This document shows positions 36,328-45,995 of a DNA stretch of 64,000 bases, piece after piece. The position numbers were made by a program, and so were the translations under genes. Location: the NCBI RefSeq assembly GCF_900607235.1, contig NZ_LR027849.1:1116001-1180000 (forward strand), in the 5' to 3' direction. Every line of letters starts with the position of its first letter. Position 1 is the stretch's first letter. The notes beneath the pieces were generated by a model. That model saw only the letters and a program-made list of their open reading frames with translations, was not told the DNA's origin and ran no database searches. The DNA comes from Olivibacter jilunii. Its GTDB lineage: Bacteria; Bacteroidota; Bacteroidia; Sphingobacteriales; Sphingobacteriaceae.

Positions 36328-37299
36328 ATGATTGTAAAAAGTAGAATTGAAGGCTTACAGGATTGGTTATTTATAGAAGACATACCCGACACCTGTCTTC
36401 CAAATAGCCCCCTGAACGAAAAAAAGACCGTCATAGAACGCCATCCTATTCATATGGCCAACTATCAGCTTTCTACCGGCGGTCTATTCATTCTTTATTC
36501 CGAAATGAGTTTCAAAGGGCCGGTTCGCATACATACAGAAGTTCAAGGCGAAACCGTTACAAGCCAATTTGTATTCTATCGGCATCAGGATAACAGAAAA
36601 ATCAAGACATCTTTTCATGGCAGGGGGCGGCATAATGTACGCTACATACCTTCCTTCGTAGAAGATTACGAGCTACAATCGGGTACTGAATACGATTACT
36701 TCCTGGTTGTTTTATCAAAAGATTTTTATTTCAGGCTGATTGCACCTGAATCCGTTTTACATGAAGATTTTGTACAAAAGATCAATAAGGGGCAATACAC
36801 ATCTTTTGCTCACGACGACATGTTTGTTACGCATGAAATGCTCAAAGTTATATCCGAACTGAAAGACAATAAACGTACCGGTGAATTACGCCGCATCCAT
36901 ACGGAGTCCAAAATATCTGAGCTGCTTGTATATCAACTAGAGCAGCTAAATGACAGCTTTATAGAAGAAAGAGAACCATTAGCTAGTGACGACGTTGTTA
37001 AATTGCTTAAAGCGAGGGCTATTCTAGACGAACGCTACGCACAAGCTCCAACGCAAAAGACCTTAGCTGAAGAGATTGGCATGAGTGAATCCAAACTGCG
37101 CCAGTCATTTAAAGATTATTTTTCAATTACCATATATGATTACTTAACGAGGGTTCGGATGGAAAAAGCCCGGTCACTTTTACTGGATGAAGGCAAAAGT
37201 ATAGCCGAAGTAGCCAATGCAACCGGATATAACCATCAACAGAATTTCAGTGCCGCCTTTAAAAAATATTTTGGGATCGCACCGAGTGATATTAGGTAG
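36328..37299 (+). CDS. AraC-family (PchR-like) transcriptional regulator of haem uptake
   Basis: A 323-residue regulator with a C-terminal AraC DNA-binding domain (two helix-turn-helix motifs; LAEEIGMSESKLRQSFK and IAEVANATGYNHQQNFS) and an N-terminal ligand domain of the PchR type, as in siderophore-responsive activators. It is the first gene of the haem cluster and is transcribed convergently with hmuV, overlapping it by 8 bp. It probably activates the haem genes in response to haem or another iron source. Direct targets are inferred. Confidence 0.9.
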   Translation: MIVKSRIEGLQDWLFIEDIPDTCLPNSPLNEKKTVIERHPIHMANYQLSTGGLFILYSEMSFKGPVRIHTEVQGETVTSQFVFYRHQDNRKIKTSFHGRGRHNVRYIPSFVEDYELQSGTEYDYFLVVLSKDFYFRLIAPESVLHEDFVQKINKGQYTSFAHDDMFVTHEMLKVISELKDNKRTGELRRIHTESKISELLVYQLEQLNDSFIEEREPLASDDVVKLLKARAILDERYAQAPTQKTLAEEIGMSESKLRQSFKDYFSITIYDYLTRVRMEKARSLLLDEGKSIAEVANATGYNHQQNFSAAFKKYFGIAPSDIR

Positions 37300-38137
37300 T
37301 AACCTCCGTATGATCAATCGCAACTGGATAAAATAGCGAGTTGAAACGGTTAATATCAAGATTTATTTGTTTTGGAATAACTATTGGCTGCAAGGTTCTT
37401 TTATTAACCATCACATCAACTTCCGTGCTAAAAATAGCGTAAATATGGCTGGGTGTCAAAACCTCAACCGGCGTACCATCCAGCCATTTTCTGCCACCCT
37501 TTAGCATGAGGATACGATCAGCGTATTGTGCTGCCAAATTGATTTCATGCAATACAGCAATAACCATATAACCCCGTTGGCTAAATGCTCTGGCAATTGC
37601 CATTGTCTGTTGCTGGTATTGAGGGTCTAAGGCAGCAACAGGCTCATCCATCAATAAAAGGCTTTCGGGTTGATCCCAAATTTGACACAGCACTCGGGCA
37701 TATTGGACGCGTTGCTGCTCGCCACCCGAAAGCGATAGATAAGACCGATCTACAAGATGGCTGATACCACATACCTCCATCGCTTCCTCCACAGCAATGA
37801 GATCTTTTATATCCGGGCGAAACCTAAAATGTGGATACCTTCCCATAAGAAGAACTTCATTAACTGAGAAGTTTAAATGTACACTATTGTGTTGCTGGAG
37901 AATTGTCCTTTTCTTGGCCAGTTCTTGCGGTAAATAGGATGACAATTCCTTATCAAAAAGTAAGACCTTACCTGATGTTGGCTTTTTTTCTCCACTCAGG
38001 ATATTTATTAAGGTCGATTTTCCGGCGCCATTCGCACCAAGAACGGCCAGTAATTCTCCTGGTCGGATCTGAAAGCTGATGTCACGCAGCAAATAATGTT
38101 TTCCAACCTTATAGTTCAAGGCAGTGGCTGTAAGCAT
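37292..38137 (-). CDS. hmuV: Haem ABC transporter ATP-binding protein
   Basis: A 281-residue ABC ATPase with Walker A GANGAGKST, signature LSGGEQQR, Walker B LLLMDEP and the H-loop VLHEINLA. The length and the neighbouring FecCD-like permease and binding protein place it in the HmuV/FepC group that powers haem or ferric-siderophore import across the inner membrane. The other haem genes in the locus favour haem. It follows hmuU after 12 bp in a three-gene leftward operon. Confidence 0.93.
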   Translation of the reverse strand: MLTATALNYKVGKHYLLRDISFQIRPGELLAVLGANGAGKSTLINILSGEKKPTSGKVLLFDKELSSYLPQELAKKRTILQQHNSVHLNFSVNEVLLMGRYPHFRFRPDIKDLIAVEEAMEVCGISHLVDRSYLSLSGGEQQRVQYARVLCQIWDQPESLLLMDEPVAALDPQYQQQTMAIARAFSQRGYMVIAVLHEINLAAQYADRILMLKGGRKWLDGTPVEVLTPSHIYAIFSTEVDVMVNKRTLQPIVIPKQINLDINRFNSLFYPVAIDHTEVTT

Positions 38138-38149
38138 AATGAATTTATG

Positions 38150-39187
38150 TTAGCTAAAGAGTTTTTTCTTCTCTTTAATAAGTATAAACAAGAAAACAGG
38201 TGAACCCAAAAGGGCGGTAATTACGCCAATCGGCAATTCAATCGGAGCCGCTAAAATGCGCGCCAGTACATCCGCTACGGCCAAAGTAAGTGCGCCAAAT
38301 ATTGCAGATGCCGGTAATACAAACTTATGATCAACTCCCCCCACTAAACGAATAATATGCGGCACGAGTAAGCCAACAAAACTGATAATTCCGGATACAG
38401 CTACCGAAGCGCCAACAGCCATCGTGGCCAACACCACCACTTGCATCTTCACCCGGTTAGGGTTTAATCCCAAAATGCTAGCCTGTGTCTCGCCCAAAGA
38501 AAAGGCATTCAATGATTTTCCTAAAAACGGTAAGATAATTAAAGGAATTAGAATGAAAGGAGCAGCACTCCCCACTGTCTGCCAAGTGGCTCCACCCAAA
38601 CTACCCAGCATCCAAAATGTAATGGTACGTAATTGTTGTTCGTTCGCCAAATAGGTCATTAGCCCAGTCAACGCCGTAGCAAAGGCATTAATCGCGATGC
38701 CGGCAAGTAACATGGTGGCTACATTGGCACGACCGTTGGTCCGTGCTATATTATATACCATGAAAGCGACGACACCAGCTCCGATAAAGGCTCCGAATGA
38801 TAATAAATAATATCCAAACAGACTACTTAATCCCGCAAGTAAACTTAATTCCAATGTGATGACAATAACCGCCATAAGAGAAGCACCCGCGGAGATGCCT
38901 ATCAAGCCAGGTTCTGCAAGTGGATTACGGAATATCCCCTGAATGGCAGCACCGGATATACCAAGTGCAGCTCCTACAAGTAGTCCCAATAGTAAACGCG
39001 GAAGTCGGACAATATAAATAACGCCTTCACTGGTCGCATCCACTTGTCCTTTGAAAAAACCTAACAGCTTAGCCAAGATTGTCATCACTTCACGCATGGA
39101 AATCTGAAAAGCTCCAAGTGTTAAAGAAAAAAAAACAATCAACACTAGACCGCTGATCAGTAAAGCATATATAACTGACTTTCTCAT
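38150..39187 (-). CDS. hmuU: Haem ABC transporter permease (FecCD family)
   Basis: A 345-residue permease with about ten membrane segments and family motifs RLPRLLLGLLVGAALGISGA and GTFFRNPLAEPGLIG-type (RNPLAEPGLIGISAGAS). The ATG at 39187 follows the hmuT stop closely (TGAACATG). A GTG at 39193 overlapping hmuT by 4 bp is an alternative start. It forms the membrane channel for haem with HmuV and HmuT. Confidence 0.94.
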   Translation of the reverse strand: MRKSVIYALLISGLVLIVFFSLTLGAFQISMREVMTILAKLLGFFKGQVDATSEGVIYIVRLPRLLLGLLVGAALGISGAAIQGIFRNPLAEPGLIGISAGASLMAVIVITLELSLLAGLSSLFGYYLLSFGAFIGAGVVAFMVYNIARTNGRANVATMLLAGIAINAFATALTGLMTYLANEQQLRTITFWMLGSLGGATWQTVGSAAPFILIPLIILPFLGKSLNAFSLGETQASILGLNPNRVKMQVVVLATMAVGASVAVSGIISFVGLLVPHIIRLVGGVDHKFVLPASAIFGALTLAVADVLARILAAPIELPIGVITALLGSPVFLFILIKEKKKLFS

Positions 39188-39189
39188 GT

Positions 39190-40026
39190 TCACTTTACCA
39201 ATTCCTTATGTAGTGCTAAAATCGCGTCAGGTAAACGAACCGTAAAGTTTGTAAGAAGTTGACCATCCATATCAATAATGCGCTCGTTCTTACCGGCCTT
39301 GGTTAATTTGATGCCTGGCATCTTTAAAACGGAAGCCTTTCCGCCGAGGCTACTCAAACCGAAGTCAAACATCAGTATGATATCGGGATTAGCCCTTACC
39401 ATAGCTTCTGTGGTATAAGGTTTAAAATCTGAAAATTCTTGAATGGCATTTTCTGCACCTGCTAATCTGATAATTGCATCAATACTACTGCCTTTACCTG
39501 CCACGCTCATTGTACCCGTACCTCGTGCATATATAAATAACACTTTCTTTTTCACTTGTTTAGACGCTTTGACTGCCGCTATTGCAGCTTGAAGTCGCCT
39601 TTCAGTTTTTTGGGCAAGTATCTTTCCCTTTTCAGGTATACCAAGTGCGTCTGCGACGGATTGGATAAATTCGATAGCTCCCCGAGAACTGTACTGTTGA
39701 TCAAAAATAACTAAACGTATGCCGGTGGCTTTCAGTTGATGCTGTATTTCTTTGCTAACATGACCTTTTGGCGCTAGTATTAAGTCGGGCGCAAAAGACA
39801 ATAAACCCTCCGTAGAAACCGATCGATTCCGACTGACCCGTGGCAACTGTTTGACATAAGCTGGATAAATACTCGTCACATCCGTCGCGACAAGCTTGGC
39901 GCCAAGCCCTAAGGCATCTACAGTCTCCGTCAGCGCACCACTAAGTGTTATAATCCTGTTTGGAATTGCATAACAGGAAGAAATAATGCAACCCATTAAA
40001 AAAGTAAGAAATAATTCTCTTTTCAT
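39190..40026 (-). CDS. hmuT: Periplasmic haem-binding protein (class III SBP)
   Basis: From the ATG at 40026 the protein has 278 residues with an N-terminal signal (LFLTFLMGCIISSCYA), possibly a lipoprotein because a Cys follows IISS. The two-lobe class III fold with a long connecting helix is shown by RIITLSGALTETVDALGLG and by LAPKGHVS. An ATG at 40062 would place 12 extra residues before the signal. It shares a divergent promoter region with the TonB haem receptor. Confidence 0.92.
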   Translation of the reverse strand: MKRELFLTFLMGCIISSCYAIPNRIITLSGALTETVDALGLGAKLVATDVTSIYPAYVKQLPRVSRNRSVSTEGLLSFAPDLILAPKGHVSKEIQHQLKATGIRLVIFDQQYSSRGAIEFIQSVADALGIPEKGKILAQKTERRLQAAIAAVKASKQVKKKVLFIYARGTGTMSVAGKGSSIDAIIRLAGAENAIQEFSDFKPYTTEAMVRANPDIILMFDFGLSSLGGKASVLKMPGIKLTKAGKNERIIDMDGQLLTNFTVRLPDAILALHKELVK

Positions 40027-40070
40027 ATATGTTATTGAATACACGCAAAAATTACAACGCAAAACAAATG

Positions 40071-40218
40071 TTATTTAGAACAATTACAAAATACGAAAGC
40101 TTCATATTCAATGCATTCTTCCGTTTATGGCGGAATTCATACAAAATAAGGCGTTTCTCATACAACCTTTTTAATGGATTATCTCAACATTTGTATCATT
40201 ATTTAGAATGATTAAAAA
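40071..40218. promoter_or_regulatory. Divergent hmuT/haem-receptor control region with two Fur-family-like motifs
   Basis: TTATTTAGAA occurs at 40071-40080, on the hmuT side, and at 40199-40208, before the receptor. The second can be read as a 7-1-7 box, TTAGAAT-G-ATTAAAA (40202-40216), between a TTTG (40190-40193) and a possible -7 sequence near 40212. The same decamer precedes the AraC regulator. The assignment to a Fur-family repressor is an inference. Confidence 0.45.
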
Positions 40219-40234
40219 TAATATTGAGGCAAAA

Positions 40235-42586
40235 ATGCTCAGATTCTACATGTTTATGTTTTGCTTGTTTCCTTCAGTTGTATATGGCCAAGTCAAAGGG
40301 GGGCTAATTGGTTCGGTTTCTAACGAAGAGGGACAAACTATTGCTGCTACTTTAACTTTAAACCCCGATAATCATTTAATAGCGATAGAGAGTGATGGTT
40401 CCTTTAAAATCAATGATTTATATACTGGAACCTACACCTTAGCAATTACCCGTATAGGCTATAAAAGCTATACGCAATCTATAGACATCAAAGAGAATGA
40501 GACTACACATATAAGAATAATACTAATAAAAGACGAACATGCTTTAAATGAAGTAGCCGTTACCGATAAGCATATTCAAGAGGATAACCTTATCTCGACG
40601 ATTAATTCGGCCATGCCGGTAACCGTTATAACACGTAGACAAATTGAATTGATGGGAAGTCGACGATTGGATGAAATATTAAAGGAACAAACGGGCATTG
40701 CCATCGTCAATAACATTGCCAGGGGAAACCGTTCGGTAGGCGTTCAGTTACAAGGTTTTTCTTCAGAATATGTCATGATTTTAATAGATGGACAGCCTAT
40801 GGTTGGCCGTAATGGAGGAAGTTTTGATTTGTCGCGGATCAGCGTAATGAACATTGAACGTGTTGAAATCATCAAAGGAGCCGCATCCTGTCTTTTCGGA
40901 AGTGAGGCAATGGGAGGTGCCATCAATATTGTGACTCGCCATGGCGCCCTACAAACGCAAGGAGCGGCATCCTTACGTTATGGATCGCTTAATATGCTAG
41001 ATGCCACCTTAGAAGGCGAAACACCTTTTGCATCCAATCGAGGGGAAGCCAGCTTATCCGCCAATTTCTATCACAGCGATGGATTCAATGTAAACAGTCG
41101 GTATCAAACTAGGGGTACTACCGTGCCGCCGTCAGACAATTATACCTTACAAGGCCGAGTGCGTTATCGTTTAAGTAAGAACACGAGCATTGGTGCAAGC
41201 GGGCGTTATGGATTGCGGGAATCGGTGATGACACGTGGATATGGAAGTGATACCTATAAAGATGATATGAATGAGGGCGATATCAACGCCTCAACCTATT
41301 TAAATACTTCTTACCAAAATGGCTTGCAATCCCTCAGCCGTTTTTATTTCACGCATTATACCTGGCATTCGAAAATCATATGGGATACCGGCGCACTGGG
41401 TGAGCAGAGCAATTTTTCACAATCCATCTTCCGCTTAGAACAGCAATTCGCTTATAATAGAATTACCGATTTATCATTAACCAGTGGCTTTGGCGGTACA
41501 CTGGAAACGATGGAAGATCAATTACTTGGTGATGTTCCTTCTATGAAAAATGGGTTTGTATATGGTCAGGCGGAATGGCGGTTAACGAATCATCTACAAA
41601 TCTTAGGGGGTGGTCGTTATGACTATCATGCATACTATGGTGGTCGCTTCAATCCTAATCTGGGGATTACTTATACTCCTGCTCACTTTGTAACACTCAA
41701 AGCGGCCTTTGGTACCGGCTTTAAAACACCCGATTTTCGTCAACGTTTTCAAATTTTCACTAATCCGCTCGTTGGCTACACGGTATTGGGAGCAGACATT
41801 GCCAGAACACAATTAACGGCCATGCAAGAGGCTGGGCAGCTGAGTGAACTGCGAAATTATACGTTCAATAAATTACAACAAGATGGCCTACAGGCTGAAC
41901 AAAGCAATACTTTCAACCTGACTGCGACAATTGCTCCTTCAAGTACGTGGCAGGTAGAGCTGAGTGGTTTTTACCATCACATAAAGAACCAAATCAACAG
42001 TTTTCAGGTAGCCACGGCAGGCGATGGACAAATGATCTATTCCTATTTAAATCTTCCAAAGGTTAACAATAAAGGCTTCGAGGCTTCATTTTCTTATAGA
42101 CCTTTACCGGATTTGGATCTTTCAATAGGTTACCAATACCTGGTTTCCAAAGACCTAAGCGTGAAGGATAGCATTTTAACGGGAAATTGGCCATATTACA
42201 CTCTTCGCAATCCTACAACCGGAGAAACTTTTCGCTCGGAGACTTCGGACTACTGGGGATTGGAAAATCGCTCACGACATATGGCCAATCTCCGTGTCTT
42301 TTATAACTATCAGCCTTGGGACCTTGGACTTACTTTTAGGTTGAACTATCGAGGTAAATATCCTTTTGAAGATGCTAACGGAAATTACTACATCGATCGA
42401 TTTGACATTTTTGTTAATGGTTTTTTGCTCTTCAATGCATCAATTGAGAAAAAGATATTTAAAAAACACCTGACTCTGCAAGTCACAGCCGAAAACATCG
42501 CTAATTACACCGATTATCTGATGCCCGGACAATTAGGCCGTGTCGTGTTAGCGGGAGTAACTTATCGATTTTTTAAAGAGGGATGA
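40235..42586 (+). CDS. TonB-dependent haem/haemoprotein receptor
   Basis: A 783-residue receptor with a signal peptide (MFMFCLFPSVVYGQ), a carboxypeptidase-like N-terminal domain, the plug (VGVQLQGFSSEYVMILIDGQPMV ending in GGAINIVTR-type residues) and the barrel. A GFKTPDF segment is equivalent to the GFRAPxxxE region of outer-membrane receptors. I chose the ATG at 40235, preceded by GAGG, over an ATG at 40208 that lies in the regulatory motif. Its neighbours HmuT/U/V, the HmuY proteins and the haem oxygenase identify haem as the likely substrate. Confidence 0.9.
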   Translation: MLRFYMFMFCLFPSVVYGQVKGGLIGSVSNEEGQTIAATLTLNPDNHLIAIESDGSFKINDLYTGTYTLAITRIGYKSYTQSIDIKENETTHIRIILIKDEHALNEVAVTDKHIQEDNLISTINSAMPVTVITRRQIELMGSRRLDEILKEQTGIAIVNNIARGNRSVGVQLQGFSSEYVMILIDGQPMVGRNGGSFDLSRISVMNIERVEIIKGAASCLFGSEAMGGAINIVTRHGALQTQGAASLRYGSLNMLDATLEGETPFASNRGEASLSANFYHSDGFNVNSRYQTRGTTVPPSDNYTLQGRVRYRLSKNTSIGASGRYGLRESVMTRGYGSDTYKDDMNEGDINASTYLNTSYQNGLQSLSRFYFTHYTWHSKIIWDTGALGEQSNFSQSIFRLEQQFAYNRITDLSLTSGFGGTLETMEDQLLGDVPSMKNGFVYGQAEWRLTNHLQILGGGRYDYHAYYGGRFNPNLGITYTPAHFVTLKAAFGTGFKTPDFRQRFQIFTNPLVGYTVLGADIARTQLTAMQEAGQLSELRNYTFNKLQQDGLQAEQSNTFNLTATIAPSSTWQVELSGFYHHIKNQINSFQVATAGDGQMIYSYLNLPKVNNKGFEASFSYRPLPDLDLSIGYQYLVSKDLSVKDSILTGNWPYYTLRNPTTGETFRSETSDYWGLENRSRHMANLRVFYNYQPWDLGLTFRLNYRGKYPFEDANGNYYIDRFDIFVNGFLLFNASIEKKIFKKHLTLQVTAENIANYTDYLMPGQLGRVVLAGVTYRFFKEG

Positions 42587-42685
42587 TAAACTATGAATGA
42601 GGAATGATGAATATGGATAATCATTAACCAATAACAAACAGCCAATAACTAAAGGCTAAAACGAATACTAATAACTAATAACAAC

Positions 42686-43444
42686 ATGAAAACAATAAAA
42701 TCAAGATGCCGGTGGTTCCGATACCTAAACTGGCTATTCGATGCCGATAGAAGATTATTTTTAAGTGTTGCTATCGGCCTATCGTTAATAAGTGGCTGCA
42801 GTAAAACAGATGAAGCAGTAACTCCAGGTTACGAAGATGGGAAAAGTACAATCATATATGACCTGGCAGGAGATACAGATGCATCCATGTCGAATGGTGT
42901 GGATGGTAAAGAAAAACGACCGTTTTATACTTTTCTTTATCGTCTAAGGGATAGGAGACAAATTTGGATACGTGATGCGGCCGACTCGGCCCGCTATTTT
43001 AAAACAGCCGAATGGGATCTGGCCTTCACAGGGCCTTACAATAGCGAGATTTATGTCAATAATGCCGGTGACGAATTTAATCCGGGATTTGAAGGTCCGG
43101 CAACACAGACCGCTGTTGTAAAGTACGACCGACCTTATGCTTCCGTAACCGAAGCCCCATCCGATGAGGTATTTAATCAAAGTAAGGTCGGTAAAATCGG
43201 TTGGGCATCAGGAGAAAATTCGAATGGTTGGTTCAATTATAGCCTTAACACGCATTTGGTAGTACCCATTAAGAACAGGGTATATGTCATTCGTCTTGCC
43301 AGTGGTAAATACGCCAAGCTTGAGCTTATTAATGTATACAAAGGTAATCCGCCATCAGTAACTGATCTGAACTGGCCGGCACCTTATTATACCTTCCGCT
43401 ATTTTGTTCAAGAGGATGGGAGTAAAAATCTTACAACTAATTAG
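42686..43444 (+). CDS. hmuY: HmuY family haem-binding lipoprotein, copy 1
   Basis: A 252-residue lipoprotein (signal LSVAIGLSLISGCS, lipobox LISGC). The mature part matches HmuY: a WDLAFTGPYNSEIYVNN segment, and near the end NTHLVVPIKNRVYVIRLASGKYAKLELINVY followed by APYYTFRY. HmuY proteins lie on the outer surface, take haem from host or environmental haemoproteins and pass it to the TonB receptor. The two axial haem ligands cannot be assigned with certainty. The gene follows the receptor after about 100 bp of AATAAC-rich leader. Confidence 0.88.
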   Translation: MKTIKSRCRWFRYLNWLFDADRRLFLSVAIGLSLISGCSKTDEAVTPGYEDGKSTIIYDLAGDTDASMSNGVDGKEKRPFYTFLYRLRDRRQIWIRDAADSARYFKTAEWDLAFTGPYNSEIYVNNAGDEFNPGFEGPATQTAVVKYDRPYASVTEAPSDEVFNQSKVGKIGWASGENSNGWFNYSLNTHLVVPIKNRVYVIRLASGKYAKLELINVYKGNPPSVTDLNWPAPYYTFRYFVQEDGSKNLTTN

Positions 43445-43467
43445 TCACTTTCAAAACATAGAAAAGT

Positions 43468-44271
43468 ATGATACAAGTACCATATTCTTTAAACCGTAAA
43501 TCACAGATAGTCTACATGATTTTTTGTCTTCTATTTACGATCGCTTTAGTAAACACATCTTGCTCGAAGGACAATACAAGCCCCGTGGAAGAACCGAAAG
43601 AAGAGGAGCCTGGTGAAACAGTCCCATTTTATACTTTGCAACGAGTGGAAAACCTAGCGATGGAAACAGACGATGAGAACCCCACCTCGGCAAAAACAGC
43701 CGTACTTTTCTCTTTGGAGGATAAGAAAGAAGTGCAGCTGACCTATGCAAAAACACAGCGTTGGGATGTTTCATTCACCCACCTGTATAACAGCTTCTTA
43801 GGTGCTAATAATGGTCAAAACAGCACTAGTAATGGATATGGTGGTGCCGGTCAAGGAGGGATTCTGGTACTTGAACAAGCCTTTGACGAAGTAACAACCA
43901 TTTCGGCAGACAATCTATTTAAAACCGGAAGCGGAATCGTGGGCACCGATATTGCCGGGGACTTTGGCGAGGGGATAGGCTGGTATTTATATGATTTCAG
44001 TGGAACAATAGTAGGAGATGGAAGTTACGACAAACAACACGTGGCCTACGCACTTAGTAATCCTTTAACGTTAACGAATGGAACAGTCGTAAAAGCCAGA
44101 ACCATCGTAATTCGCACAGCAAAGGGTAATTATGCCAAAATCAGAATGATCAGCTGTTATCAGGATGCTTTCACGTCTGATAAATGGTTTAGAAACACTC
44201 CCCATATGTTTTTCACCTTTGAGTATGTTCTTGTCCCCAAAGGCAGCACCACCTTTGAAATTAAATCCTAA
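43468..44271 (+). CDS. HmuY family haem-binding lipoprotein, copy 2
   Basis: A 267-residue lipoprotein (signal MIFCLLFTIALVNTSCS, lipobox VNTSC) with the HmuY pattern: WDVSFTHLYNSFLGANN, GIGWYLYDF, VVKARTIVIRTAKGNYAKIRMISCY and a closing PHMFFTFEY. Several histidines (FTHLY, KQHVAY, TPHMF) are candidate haem ligands, more than in copy 1. The two copies are about as different as orthologues from separate genera, so they may prefer different haem sources or work together. Confidence 0.85.
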   Translation: MIQVPYSLNRKSQIVYMIFCLLFTIALVNTSCSKDNTSPVEEPKEEEPGETVPFYTLQRVENLAMETDDENPTSAKTAVLFSLEDKKEVQLTYAKTQRWDVSFTHLYNSFLGANNGQNSTSNGYGGAGQGGILVLEQAFDEVTTISADNLFKTGSGIVGTDIAGDFGEGIGWYLYDFSGTIVGDGSYDKQHVAYALSNPLTLTNGTVVKARTIVIRTAKGNYAKIRMISCYQDAFTSDKWFRNTPHMFFTFEYVLVPKGSTTFEIKS

Positions 44272-44285
44272 TCTATATATTTGAA

Positions 44286-45251
44286 ATGAAACGAAAGTCA
44301 GCAAACCTATTTTTCATTATTATCGTTTTTCTAAGCCTCAGTGCCTGTACAAAAACAGCGGATCTTCCTCCACTTTCCAACAGTAAAATTGTAGCCTATA
44401 AAGTACCTGTAGCAGATGGTACTATTTTAGGAGCAATTGATGAGAGCGATAAAACGATTACTGTTTACTTACCATTTTATTATCAATTAGATGTTATCGA
44501 TCCCGAAATAACCGTAGCCGATGGTGCCCGCTTGCAAGAGGAAGTAAAGCCTGTTGCTGTATTGGACAGTTCTATCACTTATACCGTAAAAGGGGCTGAT
44601 CAGAGCACGGCTACGTATAAACTTATCATTGTGTTACAACAAATTGCTCCCTTAGTTATTCAAGAACTTTCGAGTGAAACGACTATTACAGCATGGGGCG
44701 TAGGAGCTTCTAACATTGTACTTCGTGGCAATTTTAACACCAATGATCCAGCCAAGATTTCAGCGTACCTAGTGAACGAAGCAGGACAAGAAACCGCACT
44801 TTCTGCCAATACCGGCATCGGTCCTGCCAACGTAACGGTCTCAATAATTGGCAACGAAAAGCTTTATACATTCGGTAACTTACAAATACCGCAAACATTA
44901 GATACGGGTTTATATAAGGTTAAGGTTAAGGTGCAGGCCTTATCAGCGGAAAGTCAGTATCCCGTACGGTTGACGTACCAGCAACCCGTTATAGATCATC
45001 ATACCATTACTGTAAGGGGTGGGGATAATTTCACCATAAAAACGACTTCCAATGTCTTCCACGATTTTCGGGAATTTAGCATTATCGTAAATGGCGAAAA
45101 GGTATTACTACCAATCGAAAGCTATACGCGTACCGAAGCCGTGATTCGCGTACCCAACAGTGTACCTCCTGGACAATACTATCCGACAGCATTTTTCGGA
45201 ACTTTTAGTCCATTCAGCACGAATTGGCCCATAACCGTTGTCAGTGAATAA
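44286..45251 (+). CDS. DUF5018/IPT-TIG-like lipoprotein of the haem locus
   Basis: A 321-residue lipoprotein (lipobox LSLSACTK). The N-terminal region, about residues 30-120, has the DUF5018-like pattern (ILGAIDESDKTITVYLPFYYQLD, with VTVADGA-type repeats and SSITYTVKGADQSTATYKL), followed by Ig-like IPT/TIG domains to the end. Such proteins sit with HmuY genes in Bacteroidota and probably act at the surface in haem or protein binding. A specific ligand is not visible. Confidence 0.78.
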   Translation: MKRKSANLFFIIIVFLSLSACTKTADLPPLSNSKIVAYKVPVADGTILGAIDESDKTITVYLPFYYQLDVIDPEITVADGARLQEEVKPVAVLDSSITYTVKGADQSTATYKLIIVLQQIAPLVIQELSSETTITAWGVGASNIVLRGNFNTNDPAKISAYLVNEAGQETALSANTGIGPANVTVSIIGNEKLYTFGNLQIPQTLDTGLYKVKVKVQALSAESQYPVRLTYQQPVIDHHTITVRGGDNFTIKTTSNVFHDFREFSIIVNGEKVLLPIESYTRTEAVIRVPNSVPPGQYYPTAFFGTFSPFSTNWPITVVSE

Positions 45252-45308
45252 GAAAACAATCCGGGCATTGCCTATTAGTTATATATAAGTTTAATTAAAA
45301 AAGAAAAA

Positions 45309-45905
45309 ATGAAACAAAATATCTTAAAATCAATGGCGGCATTCGCCTTTTTAGCTTTAACATTTACTGCTTGTAATAAATCAGAAACAGCTGAGCCGAA
45401 TTTGGCATTAGAACAAGAAACGGCGGTTATTCCTGTTGGAGGAACTGCAACGGGTGGCTTTACGAACACCGCTACCACGCCTTCGGCATCAGGCTGGGGA
45501 AATGTAGGATATAGCCTTTTCGATAATGCCGTTAGCACCAGTGGAAACGAGGTCGTATTTAACCAGAATTTTAACGGCAATATCACCGAGGCAAATGGCT
45601 ATAATTTAGGTTACATAGATCTCCCTAGTGTAAGCAACGTATCGGCAATAACATTGGCTAATTTAAGTACAACCAATTGGAGCGTTACCACATTAGGAAG
45701 CAATGGCGCGGTAATCGGCTGGTATAACTATAACTCAAGCACCAGGACTATAACACCGGTAGCTAATCGTTATGCTGTAGTGGCTAATAACACTAATTTG
45801 AGCACCGCAACTGAGGTCTTCGTTGTGCAGTTAACTTCCATTGTAGGTACCGGAACCGGCCCTTACCACACGGACGTTGATTTCTCCACTAAAAGATTGA
45901 AATAA
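45309..45905 (+). CDS. HmuY-like small lipoprotein, copy 3
   Basis: A shorter lipoprotein of 198 residues (lipobox TFTACNK). The region GWYNYNSSTRTITPVANRYAVV followed by EVFVVQLTSIVG corresponds to the C-terminal core of HmuY, and a histidine lies near the end (GPYHTDVDF). The N-terminal part is Thr/Ser-rich. It may be a reduced HmuY homologue or a linked surface protein. Double hairpins follow its stop codon. Confidence 0.65.
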   Translation: MKQNILKSMAAFAFLALTFTACNKSETAEPNLALEQETAVIPVGGTATGGFTNTATTPSASGWGNVGYSLFDNAVSTSGNEVVFNQNFNGNITEANGYNLGYIDLPSVSNVSAITLANLSTTNWSVTTLGSNGAVIGWYNYNSSTRTITPVANRYAVVANNTNLSTATEVFVVQLTSIVGTGTGPYHTDVDFSTKRLK

Positions 45906-45918
45906 AACACCCTTCTTA

Positions 45919-45995
45919 AAATACTGAAACAGGGTCATACATTCGCGTGCAAACCCTATTTCAGCAGTATTTAGCAGGCTAAGCCTGCAAGTTTT
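45919..45995 (+). terminator. Tandem hairpins after the HmuY-like genes
   Basis: A bulged stem, AAATACTGAAACAGGGT (45919-45935) with ACCCTATTTCAGCAGTATTT (45953-45972), is followed by GCAGGC-TAA-GCCTGC (45974-45988) and then TTTT. The second is a good terminator; the first may add attenuation. Confidence 0.75.

Noticed and set aside
40029-40211. A 60-codon frame between hmuT and the haem receptor
   Set aside because: It overlaps the shared regulatory region, has no family or signal features and has no plausible ribosome-binding site.
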